From Streptomyces sp. NBC_00078 (GTDB lineage: Bacteria; Actinomycetota; Actinomycetes; Streptomycetales; Streptomycetaceae): a stretch of DNA of 64,000 nucleotides. The stretch spans positions 1,302,001 to 1,366,000 of the forward strand of contig NZ_JAPELX010000001.1 in the NCBI RefSeq assembly GCF_026343335.1. Direction: 5' to 3'. Below are positions 1 through 8,926 of the stretch, piece after piece (within the stretch, counting starts at the first letter, position 1; each line of letters opens with the position of its first letter). Made by a program: the position numbers and the translations under genes. The notes beneath the pieces are model-generated. The model was not told the DNA's origin. It did no database searches and worked only from the letters and a program-made list of their open reading frames with translations.

Positions 1-146
1 CGGGCCCACGAGCAGCACACGGCGACACTCCCGGGCCGCTTGGACTCGCACGGCTGCCGACCTCATGGCAGGAGGCGGGCGGTCAAGATCGACCGCTGCT
101 AGTCTCAAATCTTATGCCCGGATGCGGCTGTGTGAGATAAAGAGAT

Positions 147-2957
147 ATGACCAGGTATTTTGGTCGCTTCCCGGCTTCCCGGCCCCGTACACGCAGCCGC
201 TTGCGTCGCCGTTCGGCGGATGCCCCTCAGCAGCACGAGGGGTCCGGAGGCCGACGTTCGGGGCCGCGCTTCAGCTCCCCCAAGGTACGCAGCGTCGCGG
301 GTCAGGTCTTCCTGCTACAGCTGGTCATCATGGTGCTCTTCGCCGCAGCCGCAGGAGTGGCACTCGTGATGCAGGCCCGCGACTCGACCATGCAGGAGGC
401 CCGGCGTCTGACGTTCGGAGTCGCCGAGGGCTTCGCCCACGCCCCCGGAACACTGGCCGCCATGAAATCCAAGAACCCCAGTGCGCTGCTGCAGCCACGG
501 GCGGAGGAAGCCCGGAAGAAGGCTGGTGTCGACTACATTGTCGCGTTCGATCCCCAGGGCTTCCGCTGGACCCATCCCGACCCGAAGCTGATCGGGAAGC
601 AGATCTTCGCCCTCCGCGAGGGCCAGACCGTCGACAGACCCTTCACCCAGACCTTCGAGGGCAGTCTCGGCCTCTCCGTGGACTCGACGATCCCCGTCTA
701 CGACACCGGCGGGAAGACCGTCGTGGGGTTCGTGGCAGTCGGGATCACGGTGGCCACCCTGAACGACGTAGTGCGAGAGCAATTTCCGAAGCTGCTCGGA
801 TTCGCCGGCGGCGCGCTGGCGGTTGCCGCGGGTGGGACGGCATTGGTGTCCTGGCGGTTGCGGCGGCAGACCCACGGCCTGGATCCGTCCGAGATGACCC
901 GTATGTACGAGCATCATGACGCGGTGTTGCACGCGGTACGGGAAGGAGTCCTGATCATCGGAGGTGACGGGCGGCTGCTGCTGGCCAACGACGAGGCGCG
1001 GCGACTGCTGGATCTGCCCGCGGATGCCGAGCAGCGCCGCGTCACCGATCTTGGCCTGGAGGCCGGCACCGCCGAACTGCTGGTTTCGGGCCGGACAGCC
1101 ACCGACGAGGTCCACCTGACCGGCGACCATCTGTTGGCGGTCAATATACGTCCGGTGGACCACCACGGCGGCGGGCAAGGCAGCGTGGCCACGCTGCGCG
1201 ACACCACGGAGCTGCGGGCATTGGCGGGCCGGGCAGAGGTGGCCAGGGAGCGTCTGCGCCTGTTGTACGAGGCAGGCGTGCGGATCGGCACCACGCTGGA
1301 TGTGGTGCGCACCGCCCAGGAACTGGCCGAGGTGGCGGTCCCCCGATTCGCCGACGTCGTCACCGTCGACCTGCAGAATCCGGTCCTGGAGGGTGATGAG
1401 CCAACCGGTTCGCACCTCGAGATGCGCCGCACGGCGGTTCACAGCGTCAAGGGGGCCTGGCCCCTGTTCCCGGTGGGCGAGCTGATCCACTTCGTGCCCG
1501 GCAACCCCGTGGCCCTGAGCCTCCAGCGCGGCCACCCCGTCCTCGATGCCGACCTGGCTGCCTCCCACGGCTGGCGAGCCCAGGACCCGGACCGCGCCCG
1601 GCGCATCCTGGATTCCGGCCTCCACTCCTTGATCACCGTGCCGCTCCAGGCCCGCGGTGTGATCCTGGGCATGGTCAACTTCTGGCGGGCGGAGCAGGAC
1701 GCCTTCGAAGAAGAGGACCGGGCCTTCGCCGAGGAGCTCGCCGCGCGGGCCGTGATGGCCATCGACAACGCCCGCCGCTACACCCGCGAGCACGCCCTGG
1801 CCGTAACCCTGCAGCGCAGCCTGTTGCCTCGCTCCGTGCCCGAGCAATCTGCCGTCGAGGTCGCCCACCGCTATCTTCCTGCCCGGGCCGGCGTGGGCGG
1901 TGACTGGTTCGATGTCATCCCGCTGCCCGGGGCCCGGGTCGCGCTGGTGGTCGGCGACGTCGTCGGCCACGGCCTGCACGCCGCGGCCACCATGGGCCGG
2001 CTCCGTACAGCGGTGCGCACCTTCTCTTCCCTCGATCTGTCTCCGGACGAGCTGATCAGGCACCTGGACGAGCTGGTCACCCGCGTCGACAGCGAGGGGA
2101 ACGACAGCGAAGGAATCACGGGGGCGACCTGTCTGTACGCCGTCTACGACCCGGTGGCCGGGCTGTGCTCGCTGGCCAGGTCCGGGCACCCGGAACCGGC
2201 CCTGGTACACCCGGACGGCACGGTTGAACAGTTGCAGGTGCCGGTCTCCCCACCACTGGGGCTGGGCGGCGGTATGCCCTTCGAGAGCGCCGAGTTCACG
2301 CTGCCCGAGGGCTCCCAGCTGGTTCTTTACACCGACGGTCTCATCGAGGACCGGAACCGGGACATCGACACCGGCCTCGACATGCTGCGCGACGCCCTGC
2401 ACGGCCCCGGCCGGACCCCGGAGGAGACCTGTCAGGCCGTCCTCGACGCCCTGCTGCCTGCCCGCCCGAGCGACGACATCGCCCTGCTCGTCGCCCGGTC
2501 CCGCCTGCTGGATCCTTCCCAGGTCGCCGACTGGGACATCCCAGGTGAACCCGCCGCCGTCGCCGGGATCCGCGCCCAGGTCGCCCGCCGGTTGGAAGAG
2601 TGGGGATTGGAAGAGTACGCCTTCTCCACCGAACTCGTGATCAGCGAGCTGGTGACCAATGCCATCCGCTACGGTACCGGGCCGAGGCGGCTGCGGATTC
2701 TGCGGGACGGCCCCAGCCTGATCTGTGAGGTTGCCGACGGAAGCAGCACCTCACCGCACCTGCGCCGGGCGGCCGACACCGACGAGGGCGGGCGGGGTTT
2801 GTTCCTCGTGGCCCAGTTCACGCAGCGATGGGGCACCCGTTACGTGCCTCGCGGCAAAGTGATTTGGACCGAGCAGTCACTCAACAGTTCGGTGACCGAG
2901 CCTGCCGCGGACATGGCCGACGCTCTGCTGGACCAATGGAACGACGCGGACTGGTGA
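147..2957 (+). CDS. SpoIIE-family serine phosphatase with cache-type sensor, PAS, GAF and HATPase domains
   Basis: A 936-residue signalling protein. After a basic N-terminal stretch there is a membrane segment (about 50-75), an extracytoplasmic cache/CitA-like sensor (about 76-205), a second membrane segment (about 212-232), a PAS-like region (about 250-355), a GAF domain (about 370-545), a PP2C-type SpoIIE phosphatase (about 555-775, with GGDWFDV and VGDVVGHG metal-site motifs) and a C-terminal histidine-kinase-like ATPase (about 790-915, SELVTNAIRYG). Such proteins in Streptomyces are thought to control anti-sigma/anti-anti-sigma partners through phosphatase and kinase modules in one chain; no partner gene is next to it. 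The ATG at 147 has only a weak purine-rich upstream sequence. It converges on aspA with 28 nt between the stop codons. Family assignment is firm; ligand and target are unknown. Confidence 0.93.
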   Translation: MTRYFGRFPASRPRTRSRLRRRSADAPQQHEGSGGRRSGPRFSSPKVRSVAGQVFLLQLVIMVLFAAAAGVALVMQARDSTMQEARRLTFGVAEGFAHAPGTLAAMKSKNPSALLQPRAEEARKKAGVDYIVAFDPQGFRWTHPDPKLIGKQIFALREGQTVDRPFTQTFEGSLGLSVDSTIPVYDTGGKTVVGFVAVGITVATLNDVVREQFPKLLGFAGGALAVAAGGTALVSWRLRRQTHGLDPSEMTRMYEHHDAVLHAVREGVLIIGGDGRLLLANDEARRLLDLPADAEQRRVTDLGLEAGTAELLVSGRTATDEVHLTGDHLLAVNIRPVDHHGGGQGSVATLRDTTELRALAGRAEVARERLRLLYEAGVRIGTTLDVVRTAQELAEVAVPRFADVVTVDLQNPVLEGDEPTGSHLEMRRTAVHSVKGAWPLFPVGELIHFVPGNPVALSLQRGHPVLDADLAASHGWRAQDPDRARRILDSGLHSLITVPLQARGVILGMVNFWRAEQDAFEEEDRAFAEELAARAVMAIDNARRYTREHALAVTLQRSLLPRSVPEQSAVEVAHRYLPARAGVGGDWFDVIPLPGARVALVVGDVVGHGLHAAATMGRLRTAVRTFSSLDLSPDELIRHLDELVTRVDSEGNDSEGITGATCLYAVYDPVAGLCSLARSGHPEPALVHPDGTVEQLQVPVSPPLGLGGGMPFESAEFTLPEGSQLVLYTDGLIEDRNRDIDTGLDMLRDALHGPGRTPEETCQAVLDALLPARPSDDIALLVARSRLLDPSQVADWDIPGEPAAVAGIRAQVARRLEEWGLEEYAFSTELVISELVTNAIRYGTGPRRLRILRDGPSLICEVADGSSTSPHLRRAADTDEGGRGLFLVAQFTQRWGTRYVPRGKVIWTEQSLNSSVTEPAADMADALLDQWNDADW

Positions 2958-2985
2958 CGGCTGTGGCCATCAGACGGTGCGCACC

Positions 2986-4395
2986 TCAGGCCAGGGCCTG
3001 GCCGCTGCCGGCGACGGCCTCCGGACGGAGCAGGTCGGCGAGGGTCTCGGCGGGCAACAAGCCCTTCTCCAGGACGAGTTCGGCAACGCCCCGGCCGGTG
3101 ACGAGGGCCTCCTTGGCGATGTCGGTGGCCGCGGTGTACCCGAGGTGCGGGTTCAGGGCGGTGACCAGGCCGATGGAGTTCTCCACGCTCGCGCGCAGGG
3201 CCTCGGTGTTGGCGGTGATGCCGTCCACGCAGCGCTCTGCGAGGGTCAGGCAAGCCGCGCGCAGATGGGTGATCGACTCCGACAGGGAGTGCAGGATGAT
3301 CGGCTCGAAGGCGTTGAGCTGGAGCTGTCCGGCCTCGGCGGCCATCGTGATGGTGACGTCGTTGCCGATCACCTCGAAGGCGACCTGGTTGACGACCTCG
3401 GGGATCACCGGGTTGACCTTGCCGGGCATGATCGACGAACCGGCCTGTACCGGCGGCAGGTTGATCTCGCCCAGACCCGCACGCGGCCCGGAAGACAGCA
3501 GACGCAGGTCGTTGCAGCTCTTGGACAGCTTGACGGCGATCCGCTTGAGCACACCGGACATTTGCACGAACGCCCCGCAGTCCTGGGTCGCCTCGACCAA
3601 GTTGGCGGCGGTGACCAACTGGAGCCCGGTGATCTCGGCGAGGTGACGGCGGGCCGACTCGGCGTATCCGGCAGGGGCGTTGAGCCCGGTGCCGATGGCC
3701 GTGGCACCCAGGTTGATCTCATGGATCAACTCCACCGCCTCGGCAAGACGACACCGGTCCTCGTCAATCATGACGGCGAATGCGGAAAACTCCTGACCGA
3801 GCGTCATGGGCACCGCGTCCTGGAGCTGTGTGCGGCCCATTTTGAGCACGGCGCGGAACTCGACGGCCTTTGTGGCGAATGCGTCCTGCAGGACGGCCAT
3901 CGCTTTGAGCAGCCCGCGCACCGCGAAGACGGTCGCGACCTTCACGGCGGTCGGATAGACGTCGTTCGTCGACTGACCGAGGTTCACGTCCTCGTTGGGG
4001 TGCAGGTACTGGTACTGACCCTTGCTGTGGCCCAGCAGCTCCAACGCCCGGTTGGCCACGACTTCGTTGGCGTTCATGTTGGTCGACGTCCCGGCACCGC
4101 CCTGAATGACATCGACGACGAACTGCTCGTGCAGCTTGCCAGAGCGGATCTCACGGCACGCGGCGACAATCGCGGCGGCCTTGTTCGCCTCAAGCAGACC
4201 GAACTCCTCGTTGGCAAGGGCAGCGGCCTCCTTGACGGCGGCCAGAGCGTCCATCAGGTGCGGGTACGTGGAGATCCGCGTCCCGGTGATCGGGAAGTTC
4301 TCCGTGGCACGCAGGGTGTGGACACCCCAGTAAGCATCGGCGGGGACGTCCCGATCCCCCAGAAGATCATGCTCAATGCGGGTGACGGCGGTCAT
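2986..4395 (-). CDS. aspA: aspartate ammonia-lyase
   Basis: A 469-residue enzyme of the fumarase/aspartase superfamily, matching the usual length of about 470. It deaminates L-aspartate to fumarate and ammonia in the cytoplasm. The diagnostic superfamily signature GSSIMPGKVNPV is present at about residues 318-329, and the N-terminal substrate loop (GGAGTSTNMN) is typical of aspartase. It is the most downstream gene of a minus-strand catabolic group, separated from the upstream FAD oxidase by 92 nt that contain a strong hairpin. Fumarase class II is the main alternative; the GTSTNMN sequence and the amino-acid catabolic context favour aspartase. Confidence 0.9.
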   Translation of the reverse strand: MTAVTRIEHDLLGDRDVPADAYWGVHTLRATENFPITGTRISTYPHLMDALAAVKEAAALANEEFGLLEANKAAAIVAACREIRSGKLHEQFVVDVIQGGAGTSTNMNANEVVANRALELLGHSKGQYQYLHPNEDVNLGQSTNDVYPTAVKVATVFAVRGLLKAMAVLQDAFATKAVEFRAVLKMGRTQLQDAVPMTLGQEFSAFAVMIDEDRCRLAEAVELIHEINLGATAIGTGLNAPAGYAESARRHLAEITGLQLVTAANLVEATQDCGAFVQMSGVLKRIAVKLSKSCNDLRLLSSGPRAGLGEINLPPVQAGSSIMPGKVNPVIPEVVNQVAFEVIGNDVTITMAAEAGQLQLNAFEPIILHSLSESITHLRAACLTLAERCVDGITANTEALRASVENSIGLVTALNPHLGYTAATDIAKEALVTGRGVAELVLEKGLLPAETLADLLRPEAVAGSGQALA

Positions 4396-4430
4396 GAGGC
4401 TGGGGCCCTCTCTCGGGAGGCACGGTGGAG

Positions 4431-4458
4431 GGTCTTCCGCGCCGCTGCGCGGAAGACC
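4431..4458 (-). terminator. perfect 12-bp hairpin between the FAD oxidase and aspA
   Basis: GGTCTTCCGCGC at 4431-4442 pairs perfectly with GCGCGGAAGACC at 4447-4458 across a 4-nt loop. It lies between the end of the upstream oxidase gene and the start of aspA on the minus strand. No U-run follows, which is common for Streptomyces terminators; it could be a terminator/attenuator or an mRNA processing stem. Confidence 0.55.
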
Positions 4459-4487
4459 TCCGCGGTGTCACGGGTGTCGGTACCTGC

Positions 4488-5771
4488 TCAGAGCAGGCGA
4501 TCCTTCGCCTTGTAATAGGCGCCGCCGAACGGCAGGAACCAGGGGGTGCCGTTGTAGAAGGGAACGGGCACCTTCGGGAAGCCGAAGCCGCGCATCGGGT
4601 TCGCCTCGGGCTTGCCGTCCATCATCTCGGCGACCGCGCGGCCCATGTAGGTGGCCATCTGGACGCCGTGGCCGCAGTAACCCATGGAGAAGTACAGGCC
4701 GTTGACGTCACCTGCGTGCGGGATGCGGTCCCAGGAGAAGCCGACCATGCCGCCCCAGACGTAGTCGATCCGTGTCCCGGCCAGCTGCGGGAAGATCTCC
4801 GTCATCTCCCGCTTGAGGATGTCGCCGCTCTTGACGTCGGAGGCCGGGTTGGAGGGGGCGAAGCGGGCCCGGCCGCCGAAGGCGAGACGGTTGTCCGGGG
4901 TGAGACGGATGTAGTTGCCGACATTCTTCTGGGCGACCAGCAGACGGCCGTTCGGGATGAGCTCTTTGGCGCGCGCCTCCCCCAGCGGCTCGGTGACGAT
5001 GATGAAACTGCCGACGTTGATCAGCCGCTTGCGGAACCACGGCATCGACTTGTCGGTGTAGGCATCCGTCGCCGCCATCACCTGCTTGGCACGGATGGTG
5101 CCGCGCAGAGTCTCCACCGAGAAGCCGCCGCCCGGGAGGCGGGTGAGGCCGGTGGCGGCGCTGCGCTCGTGGATCTCGGCACCGGCACGCTCGGCGGCGT
5201 CTGCCAGGCCGACGACGAACTTGCCCACGTGCAGGGCTGCGCCGAGCGGGTCGAGCAGGGCGCCGTGGTAGTGGTCCGTGCCCAGCTCGGCGCGCAGCTC
5301 GCTCTTGCTCAGGACGACCGTCTCGTGGCCGAAGTTCTCGGCCAGGTCGCGCTGCTTGGCCTGCAGGCCCTGGAAGTGCTGGGGCTTGCAGATCGCGCCG
5401 AGGCGCCCGGCACGGTGGAAGTCGCAGTCGATCTTCTCCCTGACCGCAATCTCCTCGACGACGTCCACAGCGACGCGGAACGCGTCGTAGAGCTCGCGAG
5501 CACGCTCCTGCCCGTAGCGCTTGCGGGCCTGGGCCGGGCTGATGGTGATGCCGGGGTTGCAGTGGCTGCCGTTGCGCCCGGAGGCGCCCGAACCGACCTG
5601 GTCCTTCTCGACGAGGACGACCCGGGCACCCTTGCGAGCGGCGTGATAAGCGGTGGACAGGCCGGTGAGGCCGCCGCCGATCACCACCACATCCGCCTCG
5701 TCGGGCAGGTCCTTCCCGGACCGGTCGGGCAGGGCGGGGGCTGTGTCCATCCAGTAGGGAATCTGCTTCAT
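4488..5771 (-). CDS. FAD-dependent oxidoreductase, DAO / gamma-glutamylputrescine oxidase type
   Basis: A 427-residue flavoenzyme of the D-amino-acid-oxidase superfamily. The N-terminal dinucleotide motif VVVIGGGLTGLSTAYHA (about residues 28-44) binds the FAD ADP moiety, followed by VEKDQVGSGASGRNGS as in PuuB/OrdL-like amine oxidases. The C-terminal region has the family motif YVWGGMVGFSWDRIPH and a second FAD contact in GYCGHGVQMA. Members oxidise secondary or terminal amines to aldehydes with H2O2 release. An aldehyde dehydrogenase, an aldo/keto reductase and deacylases encoded upstream on the same strand fit such a product. It has its own ATG and lies 48 nt from the dehalogenase-like gene. 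The true substrate cannot be read from sequence. Confidence 0.85.
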   Translation of the reverse strand: MKQIPYWMDTAPALPDRSGKDLPDEADVVVIGGGLTGLSTAYHAARKGARVVLVEKDQVGSGASGRNGSHCNPGITISPAQARKRYGQERARELYDAFRVAVDVVEEIAVREKIDCDFHRAGRLGAICKPQHFQGLQAKQRDLAENFGHETVVLSKSELRAELGTDHYHGALLDPLGAALHVGKFVVGLADAAERAGAEIHERSAATGLTRLPGGGFSVETLRGTIRAKQVMAATDAYTDKSMPWFRKRLINVGSFIIVTEPLGEARAKELIPNGRLLVAQKNVGNYIRLTPDNRLAFGGRARFAPSNPASDVKSGDILKREMTEIFPQLAGTRIDYVWGGMVGFSWDRIPHAGDVNGLYFSMGYCGHGVQMATYMGRAVAEMMDGKPEANPMRGFGFPKVPVPFYNGTPWFLPFGGAYYKAKDRLL

Positions 5772-5819
5772 GGCGTGCGTCCTCTGTCTTCTCGGTCTGT
5801 TTCGCTGGTGGGCCGTTGG

Positions 5820-6485
5820 TCAGCAGCCGAGGAGCTTCGGCAGGCCCGACAGGTCGGGCAGCTCGTCGTACGGCTGGTAGTCGGAGCTGCCCAGGCGGCC
5901 GTAGCGGTTGATCCACACCCGGCGCTTCAGGCCGAGGTCGCGGGTCGGGATGTGGTCGTACTCCCAGCCCTGAGCGACGTGGATGACCTGCGCGGGTTCG
6001 ACGCCCATCGTCTTGTACGCGTGCTCGAAGGTCTGGCGGTCCGGCTTGTAGGCGCCGGCCTGCTGGGCGGTGATGACGTAGTCGAATTCCACGCCGATGT
6101 TCTCGACGTTCCGCGCGATCAGGTTGTCGTCCGTGTTGGAGATGATCGCAATCTCGTACTTGGTCTTCAGCGCGCGCAGGGCGTCCGGCACTTCGGGGAA
6201 GGGACCGAAGGCGGGGACGGCCTCGACCAGGGCGTCGCCGTCGGACTCGCGGTACTCCAGGCCGTGCAAGCGCATGGCGTTGCGCAGGCTGGAGTGCAGG
6301 ATCTCGTGGTAGGGGCGGTAGGCCTCCAGAACGGCCTGGAAACGCATGACACGGAAGTCGTCGAGGAACTCGTCGACATCCAGGTTGTCCAGATCGAGCC
6401 GGTCCTCGATGACCTTCAGGGTCGTGGGGCCGAGCTCGAAGTTGATCAGAGTCGCATACGCGTCGAAGGTGACGATCTCTCGCAT
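5820..6485 (-). CDS. haloacid dehalogenase type II family hydrolase
   Basis: A 221-residue HAD-superfamily hydrolase. Motif I is FDAYATL with the nucleophilic aspartate at residue 8, motif II is IISNTDD (about 115-121) and the motif III lysine is in AGAYKPDRQTFEHA (about 147-160). Length and the start MREIVTFDAYATLIN match type II L-2-haloacid dehalogenases. These act by aspartyl-ester formation, but many genomic members are phosphatases or of unknown function. It lies in the same-direction run of catabolic genes, 45 nt downstream of the aldo/keto reductase, and is probably cotranscribed. A role in removing a toxic or phosphorylated side product is only a guess. Confidence 0.85.
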   Translation of the reverse strand: MREIVTFDAYATLINFELGPTTLKVIEDRLDLDNLDVDEFLDDFRVMRFQAVLEAYRPYHEILHSSLRNAMRLHGLEYRESDGDALVEAVPAFGPFPEVPDALRALKTKYEIAIISNTDDNLIARNVENIGVEFDYVITAQQAGAYKPDRQTFEHAYKTMGVEPAQVIHVAQGWEYDHIPTRDLGLKRRVWINRYGRLGSSDYQPYDELPDLSGLPKLLGC

Positions 6486-6530
6486 GGTGTCCAGCCTTGG
6501 TCTCTCGCGGTTTTCAGAGGTGGTGGGGCT

Positions 6531-7469
6531 TCAGACGACGCGTTCGCCGGGGGCGACGATCGCGTCGAGCACGGCCAAGTCGGCCGGGCTTGGTATCCAG
6601 TCGGCCGCCGCCGCGTTGGCGGTGACCTGCTCGCGGGTCATGGCTCCGCAGATCACGGAGCCGACGGCGGGCAGGGCCGCCAGTGCGCCGACCGCCACCT
6701 GGAGGAGGGTCAGGCCGCGTTCGGCGCCGTACGCGATGAGCGCCTCGACCTTGTCGAGGGCCGCGTCGGTGAGCCAGCCCTGCCGCCACGACAGACGGCT
6801 GCCGGGCGGGGGCTCCTCGCCGCGCCGGTACTTGCCGCTGAGCAGGCCGTTGGCCAGCGGGTAGTACGGCAGCAGACCGACGCCGTCGCGCAGGCAGGCG
6901 GGGATCAGATCCCGCTCCGCCTCGCGGTCGAGCAGGTGGTAGCAGGCCTGGGTGGAGACGAAGGCACCGGTAAGGTGCTCCGCCGGGAGGTTGGAGCAGC
7001 CGATGTACCTGATCTTGCCCTCGTCAACCAGCTCCCGGAGCGCTGCGACCGTCTCCTCCAGTGGCGTGACACCGTCCGGCTCGTGGTACTGGTACAGGTC
7101 GATCCGGTCGGTGCCGAGCCGCCTCAGCGAGGCCTCGACCGCGTACCGGATGTGACCACGGGCCCCCCGCGGGCCGTACAGGTCTGCGTCCCGGCCCATC
7201 TCCATGCCGAACTTGGTGGCGAGCACCACGTGGTCGCGGTGGCCCTTGAGGGCGGCGCCCAGGAGGCGTTCGCCGTCGCCGCGGGATCCGCCCCGTTCGC
7301 CAGAACCGCCGTACATGTCGGCTGTGTCGAACAGGGTGATCCCCGCGTCGAGGGCGGCGTGGACGACGGCCTTCGTGCCGTCCTCGTCGAGGCGGGCGCC
7401 GAAGTTGTTGCCGCCCACGCCGACCACCGAGACGGTCGGGCCACGCTCACCGAGCGTGCGGTATCTCAT
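6531..7469 (-). CDS. aldo/keto reductase
   Basis: A 312-residue (beta/alpha)8 NADPH-dependent oxidoreductase. The N terminus MRYRTLGERGPTVSVVGVGG is typical of the YdhF/Tas-like branch. The catalytic tetrad is visible: Asp and Tyr in DTADMYG (about 48-54), Lys in VLATKFGM, and His in YQYHEPD. It overlaps the upstream aldehyde dehydrogenase by 4 nt (ATGA), which indicates translational coupling. In context it would reduce or interconvert a carbonyl intermediate made by the FAD oxidase; the actual substrate is unknown. Confidence 0.9.
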   Translation of the reverse strand: MRYRTLGERGPTVSVVGVGGNNFGARLDEDGTKAVVHAALDAGITLFDTADMYGGSGERGGSRGDGERLLGAALKGHRDHVVLATKFGMEMGRDADLYGPRGARGHIRYAVEASLRRLGTDRIDLYQYHEPDGVTPLEETVAALRELVDEGKIRYIGCSNLPAEHLTGAFVSTQACYHLLDREAERDLIPACLRDGVGLLPYYPLANGLLSGKYRRGEEPPPGSRLSWRQGWLTDAALDKVEALIAYGAERGLTLLQVAVGALAALPAVGSVICGAMTREQVTANAAAADWIPSPADLAVLDAIVAPGERVV

Positions 7470-8926
7470 GACCGTTTTCCGAATCCGATGCAGACGTTCT
7501 TGGTCTGCAGGTAGCTGGCCAGGCCTTCGAGGCCTTTCTCCCGGCCCCAGCCGCTGTGCTTGTAGCCGCCGAAGGGCAGCTCGACGCCGGTGCCGACGCC
7601 GGTGGCGTTGACGTAGACCTGGCCGGCCCGGATGCCCTCGGCCATGCGCATCGCCTTGTCGATGTCACGGGTCCACACATACGAGGCGAGGCCGTACGGG
7701 CTGTCGTTGGCGATCTGCAGTGCCTCGTCCGCGTCGTCGAACTCGATGACCGTGACGACGGGGCCGAAGATCTCCTCGCGGGCACAACGGGCCTGGTTGT
7801 CCAGTCCGGTGAGAACGGTGGGCTGGACGTAGTAGCCGTCGGCCAGTTCGGGATCGGCGGGCGCGCCTCCGCCGGCCCGTGCCACGGCGCCTTCTTCGCG
7901 GGCCAGTTCCAGGTAGCCGAGGACCCGGTCCCGCTGCCGTGCGGCGACGAGAGGGCCGACGTCCGGATCGGTGAGACCGGGGCCGATGCTGAGGGAGGCG
8001 GCGTGCGCGACGAGCTTGTCCAGGAACTCCTCGGCGCCACGCTGGAGCAGCAGCCGGGTACCGGCGGAGCAGGTCTGCCCGGCATTGCCGAACACGGAGG
8101 CGGCGACGGCGCCGAGCGCCAGGTCGAAATCGGCGTCGGCGAAGACGACGACCGGCGACTTGCCGCCCAGTTCGGTGACGGAGGGCACCACGTTGGCGGC
8201 GGCGGCCTGGGCGACCTTTATGCCGGTGGGCACCGAGCCGGTGAAGGTGACCTGGTCGATGTCCGGGTGGCCGGCCAGGGCCGCGCCGGTCTCGCCGTCA
8301 CCGGGCACCACGTTGAGGACACCCGGCGGAAGACCGCACTCAAGGGCGATCCTGCCGATCTCCAGCGGGGTGAGCGGCGCCTCCGGTGACGGCTTGAGCA
8401 CCACCGTGCAGCCCGCGGCCAGCGCCGGGGCGGAGCCCCTCGCGGTGTTCTGCAGCGGGTAGTTGAACGGGATGATGTGGCCGGAGACGCCGATCGGCTC
8501 ACGGACGGTGTAGTCGAGCAGGCCGGGGCCGAGGGGGATCGTCGAACCGCCGAGCTTGTCGGCGACGCCCGCGTAGAACTCGAAGTAGCGGGCCGCCGCC
8601 TCGACATCGGCCTTGGCCTGACTCAGGGGCTTGCCGACGTCCTGGCTCTCCAGGCGCGCCAGTCGTTCGCCCTGGTAGCGGATGGTCTCGGCGATCCTGT
8701 GGAGGATGCGGCCCCGGTCGGCGGCGCGCATCCCGGCCCACTCGGGAGTGGTGAAGGCCGCGCGCGCGGCAGCCACCGCCCGGTCCACGTCCGCCGTGCC
8801 GGCCAGGGCCACCTGAGCGATGGCCGTCCCGTTCGACGGGTCGAGGACGGTGAAGGAGCGTCCGTCGGCGGCGGGGACCTGCTTGCCGTCGATGAGCAGC
8901 TCGGTCAGCTGCAGTTCGTCGCTCAT
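7466..8926 (-). CDS. NAD(P)+-dependent aldehyde dehydrogenase
   Basis: A 486-residue member of the ALDH superfamily starting MSDELQLTELLIDGK. The start at 8926 was chosen because it gives the normal family length and overlaps the upstream deacylase stop by 4 nt (ATGA), although the frame stays open further upstream. Visible motifs are the catalytic glutamate in TELGGKSP, the nucleophilic cysteine in NAGQTCSAG and the NAD-binding FTGSVPTG. It oxidises an aldehyde to the acid. Placed between an aldo/keto reductase and a deacylase and near two amine oxidases, it most likely handles an amino-aldehyde or acyl-aldehyde intermediate. Confidence 0.93.
   Translation of the reverse strand: MSDELQLTELLIDGKQVPAADGRSFTVLDPSNGTAIAQVALAGTADVDRAVAAARAAFTTPEWAGMRAADRGRILHRIAETIRYQGERLARLESQDVGKPLSQAKADVEAAARYFEFYAGVADKLGGSTIPLGPGLLDYTVREPIGVSGHIIPFNYPLQNTARGSAPALAAGCTVVLKPSPEAPLTPLEIGRIALECGLPPGVLNVVPGDGETGAALAGHPDIDQVTFTGSVPTGIKVAQAAAANVVPSVTELGGKSPVVVFADADFDLALGAVAASVFGNAGQTCSAGTRLLLQRGAEEFLDKLVAHAASLSIGPGLTDPDVGPLVAARQRDRVLGYLELAREEGAVARAGGGAPADPELADGYYVQPTVLTGLDNQARCAREEIFGPVVTVIEFDDADEALQIANDSPYGLASYVWTRDIDKAMRMAEGIRAGQVYVNATGVGTGVELPFGGYKHSGWGREKGLEGLASYLQTKNVCIGFGKRS

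Noticed and set aside
4425..7514. A 1029-codon plus-strand open frame
   Set aside because: It is antisense to three well-recognised genes, its product has no domain and is Gly/Val/Asp-rich, typical of the mirror frame of GC-rich coding DNA.
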